9,904 nt of DNA from an uncultured Bacilli bacterium (GCA_948999435.1 CARJCM010000048.1:1-9904); one strand, 5' to 3'. Numbered from the stretch's first letter, positions 1 to 6,620 are shown. Notes: a model not told the origin generated them from the letters alone. Numbers and translations: made by a program.

Positions 1-53
1 TTGGCGGCACTCTCCTGCGCCTGGGTGTAGACGTAGGGCATGAGCTGATATTT
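1..53 (-). other. GC-rich foreign fragment, GH31-like coding on minus strand
   Basis: The first 47 bases contain about 30 G or C (about 64 percent), against roughly a quarter in the rest of the window. Read on the minus strand from 53 downward they give KYQLMPYVYTQAQESAA without a stop. This resembles the L-x-PY-x-Y-x-x-A region of glycoside hydrolase family 31 alpha-glucosidases and alpha-xylosidases, and its codons end in C or G as in a high-GC genome. The AT-rich sortase-substrate frame begins at about base 48-53. I infer a chimeric junction at the contig end rather than a real gene. The family match rests on only 17 residues, so it is tentative; the compositional break is plain. Confidence 0.5.
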
Positions 54-179
54 ACAAATACTGCACCAAATAATGCAAACACAGCTTCAATGAATGTATA
101 TTTATATAGTGGAATATCTTTAGTATCATTAATTGGAATAGTAGCTTTAGTTAGAAGTAGTAAAAATGAAATAGCGTAG
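51..179 (+). CDS. C-terminal end of a sortase-anchored surface protein (partial)
   Basis: Only the last 42 codons are credible. The frame is formally open back to base 3, but bases 1 to about 50 look foreign. The tail is a classic cell-wall sorting signal: a small polar segment containing NTAP and ANTAS, then a hydrophobic stretch (YLYSGISLVSLIGIVALV), then a short charged end (RSSKNEIA) and TAG. I see no LPxTG; the likely recognition motif is the NTAS-like element just before the membrane segment, which would suit a non-class-A sortase. A sortase gene follows 22 bases later, so this is probably its substrate. The exported body of the protein is missing. Confidence 0.65.
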   Translation, partial: FTNTAPNNANTASMNVYLYSGISLVSLIGIVALVRSSKNEIA

Positions 180-196
180 GCTATTTCTTTATTTTA
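168..196 (+). terminator. Hairpin with T-rich tail between substrate and sortase
   Basis: GAAATAGC (168-175) and GCTATTTC (180-187) form a perfect 8-bp stem with a GTAG loop that includes most of the stop codon. A T-rich run (TTTCTTTATTTT) follows. It could end or attenuate transcription of the surface protein before the sortase, giving more substrate than enzyme. The stem has only two GC pairs and the T-run is interrupted, so it is probably leaky. Confidence 0.45.
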
Positions 197-201
197 AAAA
201 T

Positions 202-948
202 ATGAAAAAAAATAAAGTTCGGATATTTTTAATAATTATATTATTAGTTCTTTTTTTAGTTGCAAGTTTTAAAGTTGGCTCTTTTTTCTTTGATACTCAT
301 AAAAATAAAGAGTATAATAATAAATTAATCGAGGATGTAATTAAAGAAATACCATCAAATGATAATAATGGTGAAACTAAGTTAGTTATAGATTTTGCTA
401 AATTATTAGAAAAAAATAAGGATACTAAAGGTTGGATAAAATATAATAGTGATAAAATAAATTATCCCATAGTTCAAGCTAAAGATAATGATTATTATTT
501 AGATAAAAACTTTTATAAAAAGTATAATCAAGCTGGTTCAATATTTATGGATTATCGCAATAATTCTTTTGATGATAAAAATGTGGTTTTATATGGTCAT
601 AGTATGCTTGATAATTCAATGTTTGGTTCTTTAAAAGATTTATTTACAAAAGACTTCTTTGATAATAAGGAAAATAATATAATTGAATTAAGAGATTTAA
701 ATGATAATGTTTTAAAATATCAAATATTTAGTTATTATATTATAGAAAAAGAAGAGTATTATATAACTACTAGTTTTAAAAGTGATAAAGAATTCTTGAA
801 TTTTTTAAATAATATAAAAAGAAGAAGTATTAAAAATTTTAATATAAATTTAAATAGTGATGATAAGATTATTACTTTGTCTACTTGTTCAGGAGTAGAG
901 GGTACAACAAAAAGAAAAGTTGTACATGCTAAGAAAGTTATAGAATAA
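202..948 (+). CDS. srtB: Class B-type sortase
   Basis: This is a cysteine transpeptidase that cleaves a sorting motif and joins the protein to the cell wall or to another subunit, acting on the outer face of the membrane. An N-terminal membrane anchor (about residues 7-27) is followed by the sortase domain. Class B landmarks are GWIKYNSDKINYPIVQ (77-92), the DNDYYL segment (95-100) and GSIFMDYRN (112-120). The catalytic set is complete: His133 in LYGHSM, Cys229 in TLSTC and Arg238 in KRKVVHAKK. At 248 residues the length is normal for class B. No convincing Shine-Dalgarno precedes the ATG, in contrast to nearly all other genes here, which suggests low expression. The partial sorting-signal protein directly upstream is the obvious substrate. 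Subclass is less certain than family. Confidence 0.93.
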   Translation: MKKNKVRIFLIIILLVLFLVASFKVGSFFFDTHKNKEYNNKLIEDVIKEIPSNDNNGETKLVIDFAKLLEKNKDTKGWIKYNSDKINYPIVQAKDNDYYLDKNFYKKYNQAGSIFMDYRNNSFDDKNVVLYGHSMLDNSMFGSLKDLFTKDFFDNKENNIIELRDLNDNVLKYQIFSYYIIEKEEYYITTSFKSDKEFLNFLNNIKRRSIKNFNINLNSDDKIITLSTCSGVEGTTKRKVVHAKKVIE

Positions 949-973
949 CATTTTTTATTATGGTTGTTTAAAG

Positions 974-1001
974 AAGATATAATGGTATCTTTTCTTTTTT
1001 T
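974..1001 (+). terminator. Terminator after the sortase
   Basis: AAGATA (974-979) pairs with TATCTT (986-991) around a six-base loop, and an almost pure T-run follows to 1001. It lies 25 bases after the sortase stop and just before a new promoter. The stem is short and weak. Confidence 0.55.
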
Positions 1002-1005
1002 AGTG

Positions 1006-1014
1006 TGCTATAAT
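1006..1014 (+). promoter_or_regulatory. Extended -10 promoter for the 1040-2490 genes
   Basis: TGCTATAAT is a perfect extended -10 element (TGnTATAAT). No good -35 is visible; the spacing falls in the T-rich terminator. Transcription would begin near 1020 and run through the broken YjbR-like gene into the glycosyltransferase. Confidence 0.6.
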
Positions 1015-1039
1015 TAGGATATAGAGATTAAATATTAAT

Positions 1040-1395
1040 ATGAATAATGAAATTGAAATAAAAGTGTTTAAAAAAGCAAATATTAATTTTCAAAAATTAG
1101 AAAAATATGGCTTTAAAAAAGATAATGATATTTATATATTAGTGAAAACTATATTAAATGATAAATTTAAAGTTATTATAGAAATAGATAAAAATAGTAA
1201 TATTGTGAAGTAGAAGTAATAAATGTTAAAGCTAATCCTAATAATATTGAAGAACTTTTAAAAAGAAATAATTATTATGAAGGATATCATATGAATAAAA
1301 AACATTGGGTAAGTATAATTTTAAATGATGAAGTTTCGGATAAAGAGATTTTTGAATTAGTAAATGAAGCTTATAATTTGTTAATAAAAAAATAA
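1040..1395 (+). pseudogene. YjbR/MmcQ (DUF419) family remnant with internal deletion
   Basis: Two pieces in different frames. The first (1040-1213, 57 codons) reads MNNEIEIKVFKKANINFQKL and on to IIEIDKNSNIVK before TAG. The second (frame resumes at about 1210, ends TAA 1395) contains GYHMNKKHW and EIFELVNEAYNLL, the usual C-terminal signature of YjbR/MmcQ proteins. From memory of the family, longer members have an N-terminal part like the first piece and then roughly 100 or more residues before the YHMNKKHW motif; that middle is missing here and the frames do not match. I read this as an internal deletion with a frameshift, leaving two ends of one gene. The product, if any, would not be functional. 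It lies between its promoter and the glycosyltransferase, so it now acts as leader for that gene. Confidence 0.65.
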
Positions 1396-1413
1396 AATAG
1401 GAGGGAGTTTTTT

Positions 1414-2490
1414 ATGTCAAAAGAATTAACAATAATCATACCAACTTATAATGATTCATTGGAGAAAATAAAGTGTTCTTTGGATTCTATAATTAAGCAA
1501 AAAAATTATGATTTTTCAAAGTTAGAAATTATAGTTATTGATGATAATTCAACTACTAGTTTAATTGATTGGGATGAAGTATTAAAACTATATGCAAAAT
1601 TAAATATTAAATATTTAAAGCTTTCGAAAAATAAAGGACCTGGAAATGCTAGACAAGTTGGTTTAGATAATTCTTGTGGAGAATTTGTGTATTTTTTAGA
1701 TTCTGGTGATTCTTTGTATAATGGTTTAGTATTGCAGATTTTTGCTAAAAAGAAAACTACTTTTTGTGATATTATTTCAACTAGAATGTTTGATGATGGT
1801 ATTAAAAGTAAGAGATTGAGCTTTGTATTTAATAATGCTTATATTTTTGGGATATTTATTAGAAGAGAATTTATAGTTAATAATAATATTCGTTTTAATG
1901 AATTTCTTAGATGGGAAGAAGATGCTTATTTTGAGGAATTATTACGTTATTATAATCCACGAGTGATTTCTTTAAAAAATACTAGCTATTCTTATAATTT
2001 TGATTCTACATCAATAACTAGAAAAAATAATCATGAATACCAGAATGAATTTGGTGGTTTTAGTGCGATGGTAGTTAAAAGTATTTTATTATGTGATTTT
2101 TATGAAAAAGAAAAAGCTTATTCGACTTCTATTAATGAAGTTATACGAGTGCTGATTTTATGTTATGTAAGATTTTATCCTTATCTTTTTGGAGAATTAA
2201 ATATTACAGAACGAATGCATAAAATATTATTTTTACTTAATTTGTTATTAATAAAAAGTAAAATTGATACGAATTCTATAGAATTTGAACAATTATTATT
2301 ACAAAAAATGTATCAACGAATGGTGATTTATAATAATTCTGTACCATTTGAAATGGTGAGGGAGTTTATTAACTTAGTAAAAAATAGTGAAAACTTAGAT
2401 GGTGATTGCCTTATTGAAGGAACTAATATAACTATAAATGAGCTTATGGTAATACTTGGCTTAGAAGATAATAATAAACGGGTAATATAA
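1414..2490 (+). CDS. Family 2 glycosyltransferase
   Basis: The protein transfers a sugar from a nucleotide-sugar donor, probably in surface polysaccharide or glycan synthesis at the cytoplasmic side of the membrane. The N-terminal GT-A domain (about 4-180) starts with LTIIIPTYND, has the nucleotide-binding IDDNS (42-46), the GPGNARQVGL segment (75-84) and a metal-binding motif FLDSGDSL (94-101). The motif is DSGD rather than the commoner DSDD. WEED (167-170) supplies the likely acidic catalytic base. The C-terminal half (about 190-358) is mostly helical and I cannot assign it; no clear transmembrane segments are seen. The ATG follows a strong AGGAGGG ribosome site. It shares the promoter at 1006-1014 with the broken gene upstream. 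No other glycan genes flank it, so the acceptor is unknown. Confidence 0.9.
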   Translation: MSKELTIIIPTYNDSLEKIKCSLDSIIKQKNYDFSKLEIIVIDDNSTTSLIDWDEVLKLYAKLNIKYLKLSKNKGPGNARQVGLDNSCGEFVYFLDSGDSLYNGLVLQIFAKKKTTFCDIISTRMFDDGIKSKRLSFVFNNAYIFGIFIRREFIVNNNIRFNEFLRWEEDAYFEELLRYYNPRVISLKNTSYSYNFDSTSITRKNNHEYQNEFGGFSAMVVKSILLCDFYEKEKAYSTSINEVIRVLILCYVRFYPYLFGELNITERMHKILFLLNLLLIKSKIDTNSIEFEQLLLQKMYQRMVIYNNSVPFEMVREFINLVKNSENLDGDCLIEGTNITINELMVILGLEDNNKRVI

Positions 2491-2516
2491 AATCTGATAA
2501 AATTTATTAAATATAC

Positions 2517-2546
2517 TTGTTAAATGTAAAAGAAAAATAGTATAAT
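2517..2546 (+). promoter_or_regulatory. Sigma-A promoter of the thiol-relay operon
   Basis: TTGTTA (2517-2522), an 18-base spacer and a perfect TATAAT (2541-2546). An ATG at 2545 overlaps this -10 box, so it cannot be the start codon of the transcript made here. This supports the downstream ATG at 2578 as the CcdA start. Confidence 0.7.
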
Positions 2547-2577
2547 GAATTTAGAAAATAAAAAAGGAGAAGAAATA

Positions 2578-3231
2578 ATGGAGTATTTGATTACTTTTGT
2601 AGAAGGTTTAGCTTCTTTTATATCACCATGTATTTTGCCTGTTATTCCACTATATATATCTTATTTTGGAGCATCAAATGAAAATGGTAAAAGAGCTATA
2701 ACTAATTCAATAGGGTTTGTTACAGGATTTAGTTTAGTATTTATATTGTTAGGAGTTTTCGCTGGAACATTTGGTAAAATTGTACATCAATATGCAAATT
2801 ATATAAATATTGTTTTAGGTTTATTCTTAATTATTATAGGACTCAATTATATGGGAATTATTTTTATAAAATTATTAAATAAGTCTAAAGAAATAAAAAA
2901 AGATAAAAAAGATTTAAATCTTATTAGTTCTATATTTTTTGGAATTATATTTTCTCTATCGTGGACACCTTGTGTAGGAGCATTTTTATCATCAGCACTT
3001 ATACTTGCTAGTACAACTGGGAGTGTCTTAAAAGGTGCAATATTGTTATTACTTTATTCTTTAGGACTGGCAATACCTTTTATTGTTACAACGTTATTAC
3101 TAGAAAAGTTAAAGAAGACTTTTGATTTTATTAAAAAGCATTATAATATTATAAATAAAATTGCAGGTAGTATTTTGCTTCTTAGTGGTTTATGGAATAT
3201 TATCAGTGGAATACTTGGAATTATTAGATAG
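2578..3231 (+). CDS. ccdA: CcdA-type thiol-disulfide transporter
   Basis: This polytopic membrane protein carries electrons from cytoplasmic thioredoxin to exported thiol-redox proteins. The product is 217 residues with about six hydrophobic segments, the usual size for CcdA (the membrane core of DsbD). The two redox cysteines are present in their family settings: Cys18 in ISPCILPVIPLYISY and Cys132 in WTPCVGA. A charged lysine-rich loop (about 101-113) separates the two halves. I place the start at 2578 because GGAG (2566-2569) lies 8 bases upstream, while the in-frame ATG at 2545 falls inside the -10 box. It is first in a three-gene operon with a thioredoxin and an exported two-cysteine protein, which suits delivery of reducing power outside the cell. 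No cytochrome c genes are nearby, so a role in cytochrome maturation is not indicated. Confidence 0.92.
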   Translation: MEYLITFVEGLASFISPCILPVIPLYISYFGASNENGKRAITNSIGFVTGFSLVFILLGVFAGTFGKIVHQYANYINIVLGLFLIIIGLNYMGIIFIKLLNKSKEIKKDKKDLNLISSIFFGIIFSLSWTPCVGAFLSSALILASTTGSVLKGAILLLLYSLGLAIPFIVTTLLLEKLKKTFDFIKKHYNIINKIAGSILLLSGLWNIISGILGIIR

Positions 3232-3242
3232 GAGAGATATTT

Positions 3243-3680
3243 ATGGATAAGAAAAAAATTAGTGTTATTGTAGAAATAGTTATTTTTATTGCTATTTTAG
3301 GTGGTATAACTTTTTTCTATTATTTTAGTGGTAATGATAAAAAAAGTGCAGAAGAGTTTAGTAAAGTGGGAATTATAAAAGTTAATGATGAAAATTTTGA
3401 AGCAGAAGTTTTAAAATCTGATAAACCAGTTGTTTTAGAATTTTCTTCAAATATGTGTCCACCTTGTCTTACAATGGTACCTACTTTGATTAGCATAGCT
3501 AAAAATAACCAAGATATAAAAGTTGTAACTTTAAATACTAGCGATGATGATGCTAAAAAGACAGCTGAAGAATATAAGATAGAAGCCACACCAACAATTA
3601 TGATTTTAAAAGATGGTGAAGTTGTAAAAACTTTTGTAGGGGCTACAACTGAAGCGACAATTATGCAAGAACTTAAATAG
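3243..3680 (+). CDS. Membrane-anchored thioredoxin-like protein (CPPC)
   Basis: This is an extracytoplasmic thiol oxidoreductase. A single N-terminal membrane segment (about 7-28) is followed by a linker and a thioredoxin fold (about 44-145). The active site is Cys72-Pro-Pro-Cys75 in SSNMCPPC, preceded by the PVVLEF strand, and the cis-proline is Pro117 in EATPTIMI. CPPC differs from the CGPC of cytoplasmic thioredoxin. The anchor and the CcdA gene 11 bases upstream imply that it is kept reduced by CcdA on the outer face. Its ribosome site (AGGAGAG) overlaps the TAG stop of ccdA, so the two are probably translationally coupled. The likely client is the two-cysteine protein encoded next, or other exported proteins with unwanted disulfides. 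Confidence 0.9.
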   Translation: MDKKKISVIVEIVIFIAILGGITFFYYFSGNDKKSAEEFSKVGIIKVNDENFEAEVLKSDKPVVLEFSSNMCPPCLTMVPTLISIAKNNQDIKVVTLNTSDDDAKKTAEEYKIEATPTIMILKDGEVVKTFVGATTEATIMQELK

Positions 3681-3689
3681 GAGAGATAT

Positions 3690-4088
3690 ATGAAAGCAAG
3701 ACATTTTATAATGATTATTATTTTAGTAATAGCTATTTCTTTTGTTATTAGTAATAAAGGAGTAGAAAAACTAGTTTGTACGACTGAAGGAGATTTATAT
3801 GAATCACCATCAAAATCGACTTTGGAAATAAGTATTAAAGATAATAAAATAAAAGATATGTATATTAGTATTGATGTGAAATTAAATGATGAATTAATGC
3901 AACAAAGAGACCTTTTAATTCAAAATATAGAAGCTCAAGGTAAGTCGGAAGTGTCTAAAATTGATGATGGTATTAGACTGTCTTCTGGGATGAGTGGAAG
4001 TTATTTTGAAAGTATGGGTATTACAGAAGATACTAAGGTTAATGAACTTAAAGAAGTATTAGAAGTTCAAGGTTTTAAATGTAAATAG
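3690..4088 (+). CDS. Exported, membrane-anchored two-cysteine protein, unknown
   Basis: I do not recognise a named family with confidence. The 132-residue product has an N-terminal hydrophobic segment (about 7-21) and then a soluble domain of alternating beta-prone and charged stretches, resembling small exported proteins found in related gut Firmicutes. It has only two cysteines, Cys30 in KLVCTTEG just outside the membrane and Cys131 in GFKCK at the very end. There is no good lipobox at Cys30, so a lipoprotein is unlikely. The pair could form one disulfide closing the domain. Its place as the last gene after CcdA and an anchored thioredoxin, 9 bases from the previous stop with a TAGGAGAG stop/ribosome-site fusion, suggests that it is the substrate or partner of that relay; this is inference. 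Confidence 0.75.
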   Translation: MKARHFIMIIILVIAISFVISNKGVEKLVCTTEGDLYESPSKSTLEISIKDNKIKDMYISIDVKLNDELMQQRDLLIQNIEAQGKSEVSKIDDGIRLSSGMSGSYFESMGITEDTKVNELKEVLEVQGFKCK

Positions 4089-4092
4089 TTAG

Positions 4093-4123
4093 AAAGTTAG
4101 CATTTTGTTAGCTTTTTAATTTT
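4093..4123 (+). terminator. Terminator of the thiol-relay operon
   Basis: Bases 4093-4115 fold into a 10-bp stem (AAAGTTAGCA with TGTTAGCTTT, two G-T wobbles) with a three-base loop, followed by TT, AA and TTTT. It begins 5 bases after the stop of the last gene. Confidence 0.65.
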
Positions 4124-4182
4124 GTTAATAAAATGAGCGTAATTGCAAATTTTAATTGATAAAAAAGATTGAAGGAGTAAAT

Positions 4183-5076
4183 ATGAAAAATAATCGTTTA
4201 TTTGGGATAATTTATTTATTATTAGCAAAAAATAGTATGACTTCTAAAGAATTAGCAGATTATTTTGAAGTTTCAGTTAGAACTATATATCGTGATATAG
4301 AAACTTTGAGTGAATTTAATATTCCAATTTATATGAGTAAAGGCAAAAATGGGGGAGTAAAACTTTTAGATAACTATAAATTTGATAAAGCTCTGTTAAC
4401 TCGCGAAGAACAAAGAGAAATATTATTTTCTTTAGAAGGGATTAATAAACTTAATATTGATAATAACAAAGTATATGATAAATTAAGTGCTTTATTTTCT
4501 AAAGATGATGAGAATTGGTTTGAAGTGGATTTTTCTATTTGGGATAATTCTAGTAGTCATAAAGAAATTTTTGAATTAATTAAAAAGGCTATTATAAATA
4601 AAAATGTTTTAGAATTTTCTTATTTTAGCTCTTATGGTACTAATACTCTCAGAAGAGTTGAACCTTTAAAATTATATTTTAGATATAATGCTTGGTATTT
4701 ATGTGCTTTTGATTTAGATAAAAATGATTATCGTTTTTTTAAATTAATGAGAATAAAAAATTTAAAAGTTTTATATGATACTTTTGAAAGAAGAATAAAC
4801 TTTGAAGAAAAAAAGGATGATAAACCACCTAAATTAATTAGACTAGTATTAGAAATTGATAAGTCTTTAGCATATAGAGTATATGATGAGTTTAATGAAG
4901 ATGATATTGAGTTATTAAATAATGGAGACTTTAAAATAACAACAGAATTACCATTTAATGATTGGATATATGGTTATATATTATCATTTGGTAGTAAAGT
5001 AAAAGTAATAGAACCTTTATATATTAAAGAAGAGATTATTAAGGATTTGAAAGAAAGTTTAGATAATTATTTATAA
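4183..5076 (+). CDS. WYL-domain transcriptional regulator (YafY type)
   Basis: This is a DNA-binding regulator that responds to a ligand through its WYL domain. The 297-residue product has an N-terminal winged HTH (about 5-62, with MTSKELADYFEVSVRTIYRD), a WYL domain (about 133-205) and a C-terminal WCX-like extension (about 215-297). The name motif is present as Trp171-Tyr172-Leu173 in NAWYLCAFD, with the usual upstream RRVEPLKLYF (157-166) and downstream YRFFKLMRI. An in-frame TTG at 4156 would add nine residues, but GAAGGAG lies inside that extension, 5 bases before the ATG at 4183, so 4183 is the start. A 26-base palindrome overlapping its stop codon and the promoter of the GyrI-like gene is the obvious binding site. 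Such regulators often adjoin the gene they control. Confidence 0.92.
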   Translation: MKNNRLFGIIYLLLAKNSMTSKELADYFEVSVRTIYRDIETLSEFNIPIYMSKGKNGGVKLLDNYKFDKALLTREEQREILFSLEGINKLNIDNNKVYDKLSALFSKDDENWFEVDFSIWDNSSSHKEIFELIKKAIINKNVLEFSYFSSYGTNTLRRVEPLKLYFRYNAWYLCAFDLDKNDYRFFKLMRIKNLKVLYDTFERRINFEEKKDDKPPKLIRLVLEIDKSLAYRVYDEFNEDDIELLNNGDFKITTELPFNDWIYGYILSFGSKVKVIEPLYIKEEIIKDLKESLDNYL

Positions 5077-5100
5077 TATGACATACTGGTGTCATATTAA
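5075..5100 (+). promoter_or_regulatory. 10-6-10 palindrome, likely WYL regulator operator
   Basis: Arms TAATATGACA (5075-5084) and TGTCATATTA (5091-5100) are perfect inverted repeats around TACTGG. The palindrome starts inside the regulator's stop codon and ends 3 bases before the extended -10 element of the next promoter, covering the -35 position. It is not followed by a T-run, so it is not a terminator. Its site and its perfect dyad fit a dimeric regulator. Confidence 0.65.
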
Positions 5101-5103
5101 GTT

Positions 5104-5112
5104 TGATATAAT
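5104..5112 (+). promoter_or_regulatory. Extended -10 promoter of the GyrI-like gene
   Basis: TGATATAAT is a perfect extended -10. A -35 at 17-base spacing would be ATACTG, poor, and lies within the palindrome at 5075-5100. A regulator bound there would cover the -35 region. The gene start follows 21 bases after the -10 with AAGGAGG in between. Confidence 0.65.
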
Positions 5113-5133
5113 AAATATCAAGGAGGAGATATT

Positions 5134-5769
5134 ATGACTTTTGATTATAAAAAAGAGTATAAAGAATTTTATATGCCAAAGAATAAACCTAGTATTATTA
5201 CTATTCCTAAAATGAATTATATTGCAGTTAGAGGAAAAGGTAATCCTAATGAAGAGGATAGTGAATATAAAAAGTCAATTGGTCTTTTATATAATATCGC
5301 ATTTACTTTAAAAATGAGTTATAAAGGTACTTATAAAATAGATGGCTATTTTCCTTATGTAGTTCCACCTTTAGAAGGTTTTTGGTGGCAAGATAATAAT
5401 ACTATATTAGATTATAATAGAAAAGAAGATATGGAATTTATTTCGGTAATTAGATTACCTGATTTTATAACTGAAAATGATTTTCTTTGGGCTAAAAATG
5501 AAGCAACAAATAAAAAGAATCTGGACTTTAGTAAAGTAGAATTTTTAACTTATGATGAAGGGGTATGTGTACAATGTATGCATATGGGCTCTTATGATAA
5601 TGAACCAGACACTATTAAATTAATGCATGAATTTATGAAAGAAAATGGATATGAACTAGATATAACTACAAATAGATTTCATCATGAAATATATCTTAGT
5701 GATCCAAGAAGATGTGCTATTAATAACTTAAAAACTGTTATAAGACATCCAATAAAAAAGATGAGGTAA
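5134..5769 (+). CDS. GyrI-like small-molecule-binding protein
   Basis: This is a stand-alone GyrI-like (SMBD) protein of 211 residues, without a DNA-binding domain. Family features are the N-terminal DYKKEYKEFY, IPKMNYIAVRGKGNPN (24-39), the PLEGFWW aromatic segment (79-85) and the C-terminal FHHEIYLSDPRRC (182-194). The fold binds hydrophobic or aromatic compounds. Some members of this family have been reported to hydrolyse cyclopropane-containing DNA-alkylating natural products, but the substrate here cannot be read from sequence. Cys145 and Cys148 (CVQC) form a CxxC that could bind metal. It has the best ribosome site in the area (AAGGAGG) and its own promoter under a palindrome next to a WYL regulator, which suggests ligand-induced expression in a detoxification response. 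Confidence 0.88.
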   Translation: MTFDYKKEYKEFYMPKNKPSIITIPKMNYIAVRGKGNPNEEDSEYKKSIGLLYNIAFTLKMSYKGTYKIDGYFPYVVPPLEGFWWQDNNTILDYNRKEDMEFISVIRLPDFITENDFLWAKNEATNKKNLDFSKVEFLTYDEGVCVQCMHMGSYDNEPDTIKLMHEFMKENGYELDITTNRFHHEIYLSDPRRCAINNLKTVIRHPIKKMR

Positions 5770-5772
5770 AAT

Positions 5773-6519
5773 ATGAATGATTATATAAATTTAACACTAG
5801 ATAATATTGATAAAGAACATATTTGTTGTGCGATTGGCGATAAAAAACATCAAAGTGGTGTTGATGCTAAAAAAGAATGGATAAAAAGTAAATTGAAATA
5901 TGGACATGTTTTTCGAAAACTTAATGCACGAGGAAAGACTTTTATTGAATATGAACCACTTGAAACAGCTTGGGTTTCTGTCATAGGAAAAAACTATTTA
6001 TATATTTATTGTTTATGGGTAGCGGGTTCTTTTAAAGGACAAGGAGTTGGTAAAGAATTACTTACTTATGCTATAAATGATGCAAGAAAAAAAGACATGA
6101 ATGGAATATGTACCATTACTTCTAAAAAAAAGAAGCCTTTTATTTCAGAAAAAAATTTCTTTTTACATTATGGGTTTAAAGTGGTTGATGAAATAGGTGA
6201 TTATGAATTACTGGTATTATCTTTTAATGATAATGATGTTCCTAAGTTTAGTGATAAAGCAAGAGAAATGAAAATTGATACTAATGATTTTACAATATAT
6301 TATAGTAATGAATGCCCTTATGCTCAATATGAAATTCAGGAACTTACTAATTATGCGAAAGAGAATAATATTAAAATAAATTTTATTAAAGTTGATACTT
6401 TAGAAAAGGCAAAAAATATGCCATGTGTATTTAATAATTGGGCTAATTTTTATAATGGAGAGTTTATTTCGAATACAATATTAAATGCTAATTCATTTGA
6501 AAAATTAATAAGTGATTAA
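5773..6519 (+). CDS. GNAT acetyltransferase fused to YoaP domain
   Basis: Residues about 1-150 are a GNAT N-acetyltransferase: the acetyl-CoA-binding motif A is GSFKGQGVGKELL (85-97), followed by a helix and the FFLHYGFKVV segment typical of the GNAT C-terminal half. Residues about 170-246 form a YoaP domain, with FTIYYSNECPYAQYEIQEL (173-191) and FNNWANFYNGEFISN (220-234), thioredoxin-like in appearance but with a single cysteine (Cys181) at the position of a redox motif. The acyl acceptor is unknown. It starts 3 bases after the GyrI-like stop, with its ribosome site (GATGAGG) inside that gene's end, so the two are co-translated. A decayed second copy lies at 8459-8683, showing that this stretch was duplicated. 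Confidence 0.9.
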   Translation: MNDYINLTLDNIDKEHICCAIGDKKHQSGVDAKKEWIKSKLKYGHVFRKLNARGKTFIEYEPLETAWVSVIGKNYLYIYCLWVAGSFKGQGVGKELLTYAINDARKKDMNGICTITSKKKKPFISEKNFFLHYGFKVVDEIGDYELLVLSFNDNDVPKFSDKAREMKIDTNDFTIYYSNECPYAQYEIQELTNYAKENNIKINFIKVDTLEKAKNMPCVFNNWANFYNGEFISNTILNANSFEKLISD

Positions 6520-6555
6520 AAGTATTTAAATAATGTTGAATTCTAATAAAAAATT

Positions 6556-6581
6556 AAGTAAGTTTAGTTCTTACTTTTTTT
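6556..6581 (+). terminator. Terminator after the GNAT-YoaP gene
   Basis: AAGTAAG (6556-6562) pairs with CTTACTT (6570-6576) around a seven-base loop and runs into a T-tract ending at 6581. The whole element is present again at 9416-9441. Confidence 0.75.
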
Positions 6582-6611
6582 GTTGAAGTTCTAGGAAAAA
6601 TATGTGTGTTA

Positions 6612-6620
6612 TGTTATAAT
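6612..6620 (+). promoter_or_regulatory. Extended -10 promoter of the ydcF-type gene
   Basis: TGTTATAAT (TGnTATAAT) lies 17 bases before the ATG at 6638. No -35 with proper spacing is seen; TTGAAG at 6583-6588 is too far away (26 bases). The TGAGGTG ribosome site follows. Confidence 0.65.

Noticed and set aside
3320..3589. Minus-strand open frame of 89 codons inside the thioredoxin gene
   Set aside because: It lies wholly within a well-supported gene on the other strand, has no ribosome site and no recognisable motif.
4156..4182. TTG at 4156 as the start of the WYL regulator
   Set aside because: The ribosome site GAAGGAG is inside the proposed extension and correctly spaced for the ATG at 4183.
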